From positions 1-6,275 of the forward strand of contig JAQSWE010000161.1 of NCBI GenBank assembly GCA_029266795.1: a stretch of DNA of 6,275 nt, read 5' to 3'. Source of the stretch: Alphaproteobacteria bacterium (GTDB taxonomy: Bacteria; Pseudomonadota; Alphaproteobacteria; Micavibrionales; UBA2020). A program made the translations under genes and the position numbers. The notes under the pieces were generated by a model. It ran no database searches. It saw only the letters and a program-made list of their open reading frames with translations, and had not been told where the DNA came from. Shown in pieces: positions 5,858 through 6,275 of the stretch (its first letter is position 1; each line of letters starts with the position of its first letter).

Positions 5858-6275
5858 ATGAAAACCGCCCTGCAATCCACCCGCCGCAGCCTTGCCCTGA
5901 AAGACGCGATGAACGAGGCGTATCACCTCGACGAAACGCGCTCCATCGACGAGCTGCTGAAAAGCATTTCGCTGCAGGCAGACAGCAAGACGCGCATCCG
6001 CGAAACGGCGCGCGGGCTGATCCAGCAAGTGCGCGACAACCGGCGCAAATTCGGCGGCGTCGATAAATTCCTGAACGAATTCGGCCTCTCGACCAAGGAA
6101 GGCATCGCGCTGATGTGCCTTGCCGAAGCCCTGCTCCGCATTCCGGACAGCCAGACGGCAGATAAACTGATCCGCGATAAAATCGGCTCAGCCGACTGGG
6201 ACAAACATATCGGCAAGGCAGACGACCTGTTTATCAACGCCTCGACCTGGGCGCTGATGCTGACCGGCAAAGTGA
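5858..6275 (+). CDS. putA: PutA proline dehydrogenase / P5C dehydrogenase, N-terminal part (runs off the window)
   Basis: PutA oxidises proline to glutamate in two steps: an FAD-dependent proline dehydrogenase, then an NAD-dependent pyrroline-5-carboxylate (glutamate semialdehyde) dehydrogenase. It acts at the inner face of the cytoplasmic membrane. Only the first 139 residues are here, covering the N-terminal arm region before the proline dehydrogenase barrel. The hallmark GIALMCLAEALLRIPD (82-97) is followed by LIRDKIG (104-110) and the NASTWALMLTGK stretch (127-138), all typical of PutA. No N-terminal ribbon-helix-helix domain precedes them, so this should be the non-DNA-binding, bifunctional form, not the trifunctional enterobacterial form. 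A GGGA (5845-5848) 9 nt before the ATG is a modest ribosome site. Both catalytic domains lie beyond the right edge and cannot be assessed. Confidence 0.93.
   Translation, partial: MKTALQSTRRSLALKDAMNEAYHLDETRSIDELLKSISLQADSKTRIRETARGLIQQVRDNRRKFGGVDKFLNEFGLSTKEGIALMCLAEALLRIPDSQTADKLIRDKIGSADWDKHIGKADDLFINASTWALMLTGKV

Noticed and set aside
5747..6270. Minus-strand frames at 5747-6028 and 5923-6270
   Set aside because: They are mostly antisense to the clearly recognisable N-terminus of PutA and show no motif.

Overview
The window looks like a piece of an alphaproteobacterial chromosome. The basis is moderately high-GC coding sequence with GC-rich third positions, AT-rich intergenic gaps, and a proteobacterial-type PutA at the right edge. 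The genus cannot be read from the sequence; a Micavibrio- or Rhodospirillales-like lineage would be only a guess.

Layout from left to right. A plus-strand gene (42-1508) encodes an envelope-directed protein with an N-terminal hydrophobic segment, a small N-terminal domain, a proline-rich linker and a zinc-metallopeptidase-like domain (HEYYH). It converges on a minus-strand gene (1577-3133), and a strong, symmetric, probably bidirectional terminator lies between them. The minus-strand gene encodes a 518-residue protein. Most of it is charged and probably helical or coiled-coil; it then has a His-rich patch and a 115-residue acidic, Gly/Asp-rich tail with no Lys, Arg or His. Upstream of it, also on the minus strand, are two tandem paralogous genes (5617-4433 and 4429-3233) only 3 bp apart. 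Both encode soluble HExxH proteins with a downstream EADA motif. A 240-bp AT-rich divergent intergenic region separates them from the 5' end of a plus-strand putA gene (5858 to beyond the window), whose first 139 residues are present.

The three HExxH proteins share a layout: HExxHxxQ, then a Glu in an E-A-x-A context 28 to 30 residues later, then a G-x-A-x-x-R block about 75 residues after that. They are probably distant members of one putative metallopeptidase family (gluzincin-like; DUF6782 is my best recollection, unverified). One is envelope-anchored and two appear soluble, and they bracket an unusual coiled-coil protein with an acidic tail. That makes the locus a candidate uncharacterised protease system, although nothing in the sequence proves that the four genes work together. 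The putA gene is probably a metabolic neighbour that shares only the divergent promoter region.

The long plus-strand open frames opposite the minus-strand genes (1559-3226 and 3347-4828) are treated as antisense shadows. No tRNA, rRNA, CRISPR array or insertion sequence was seen.
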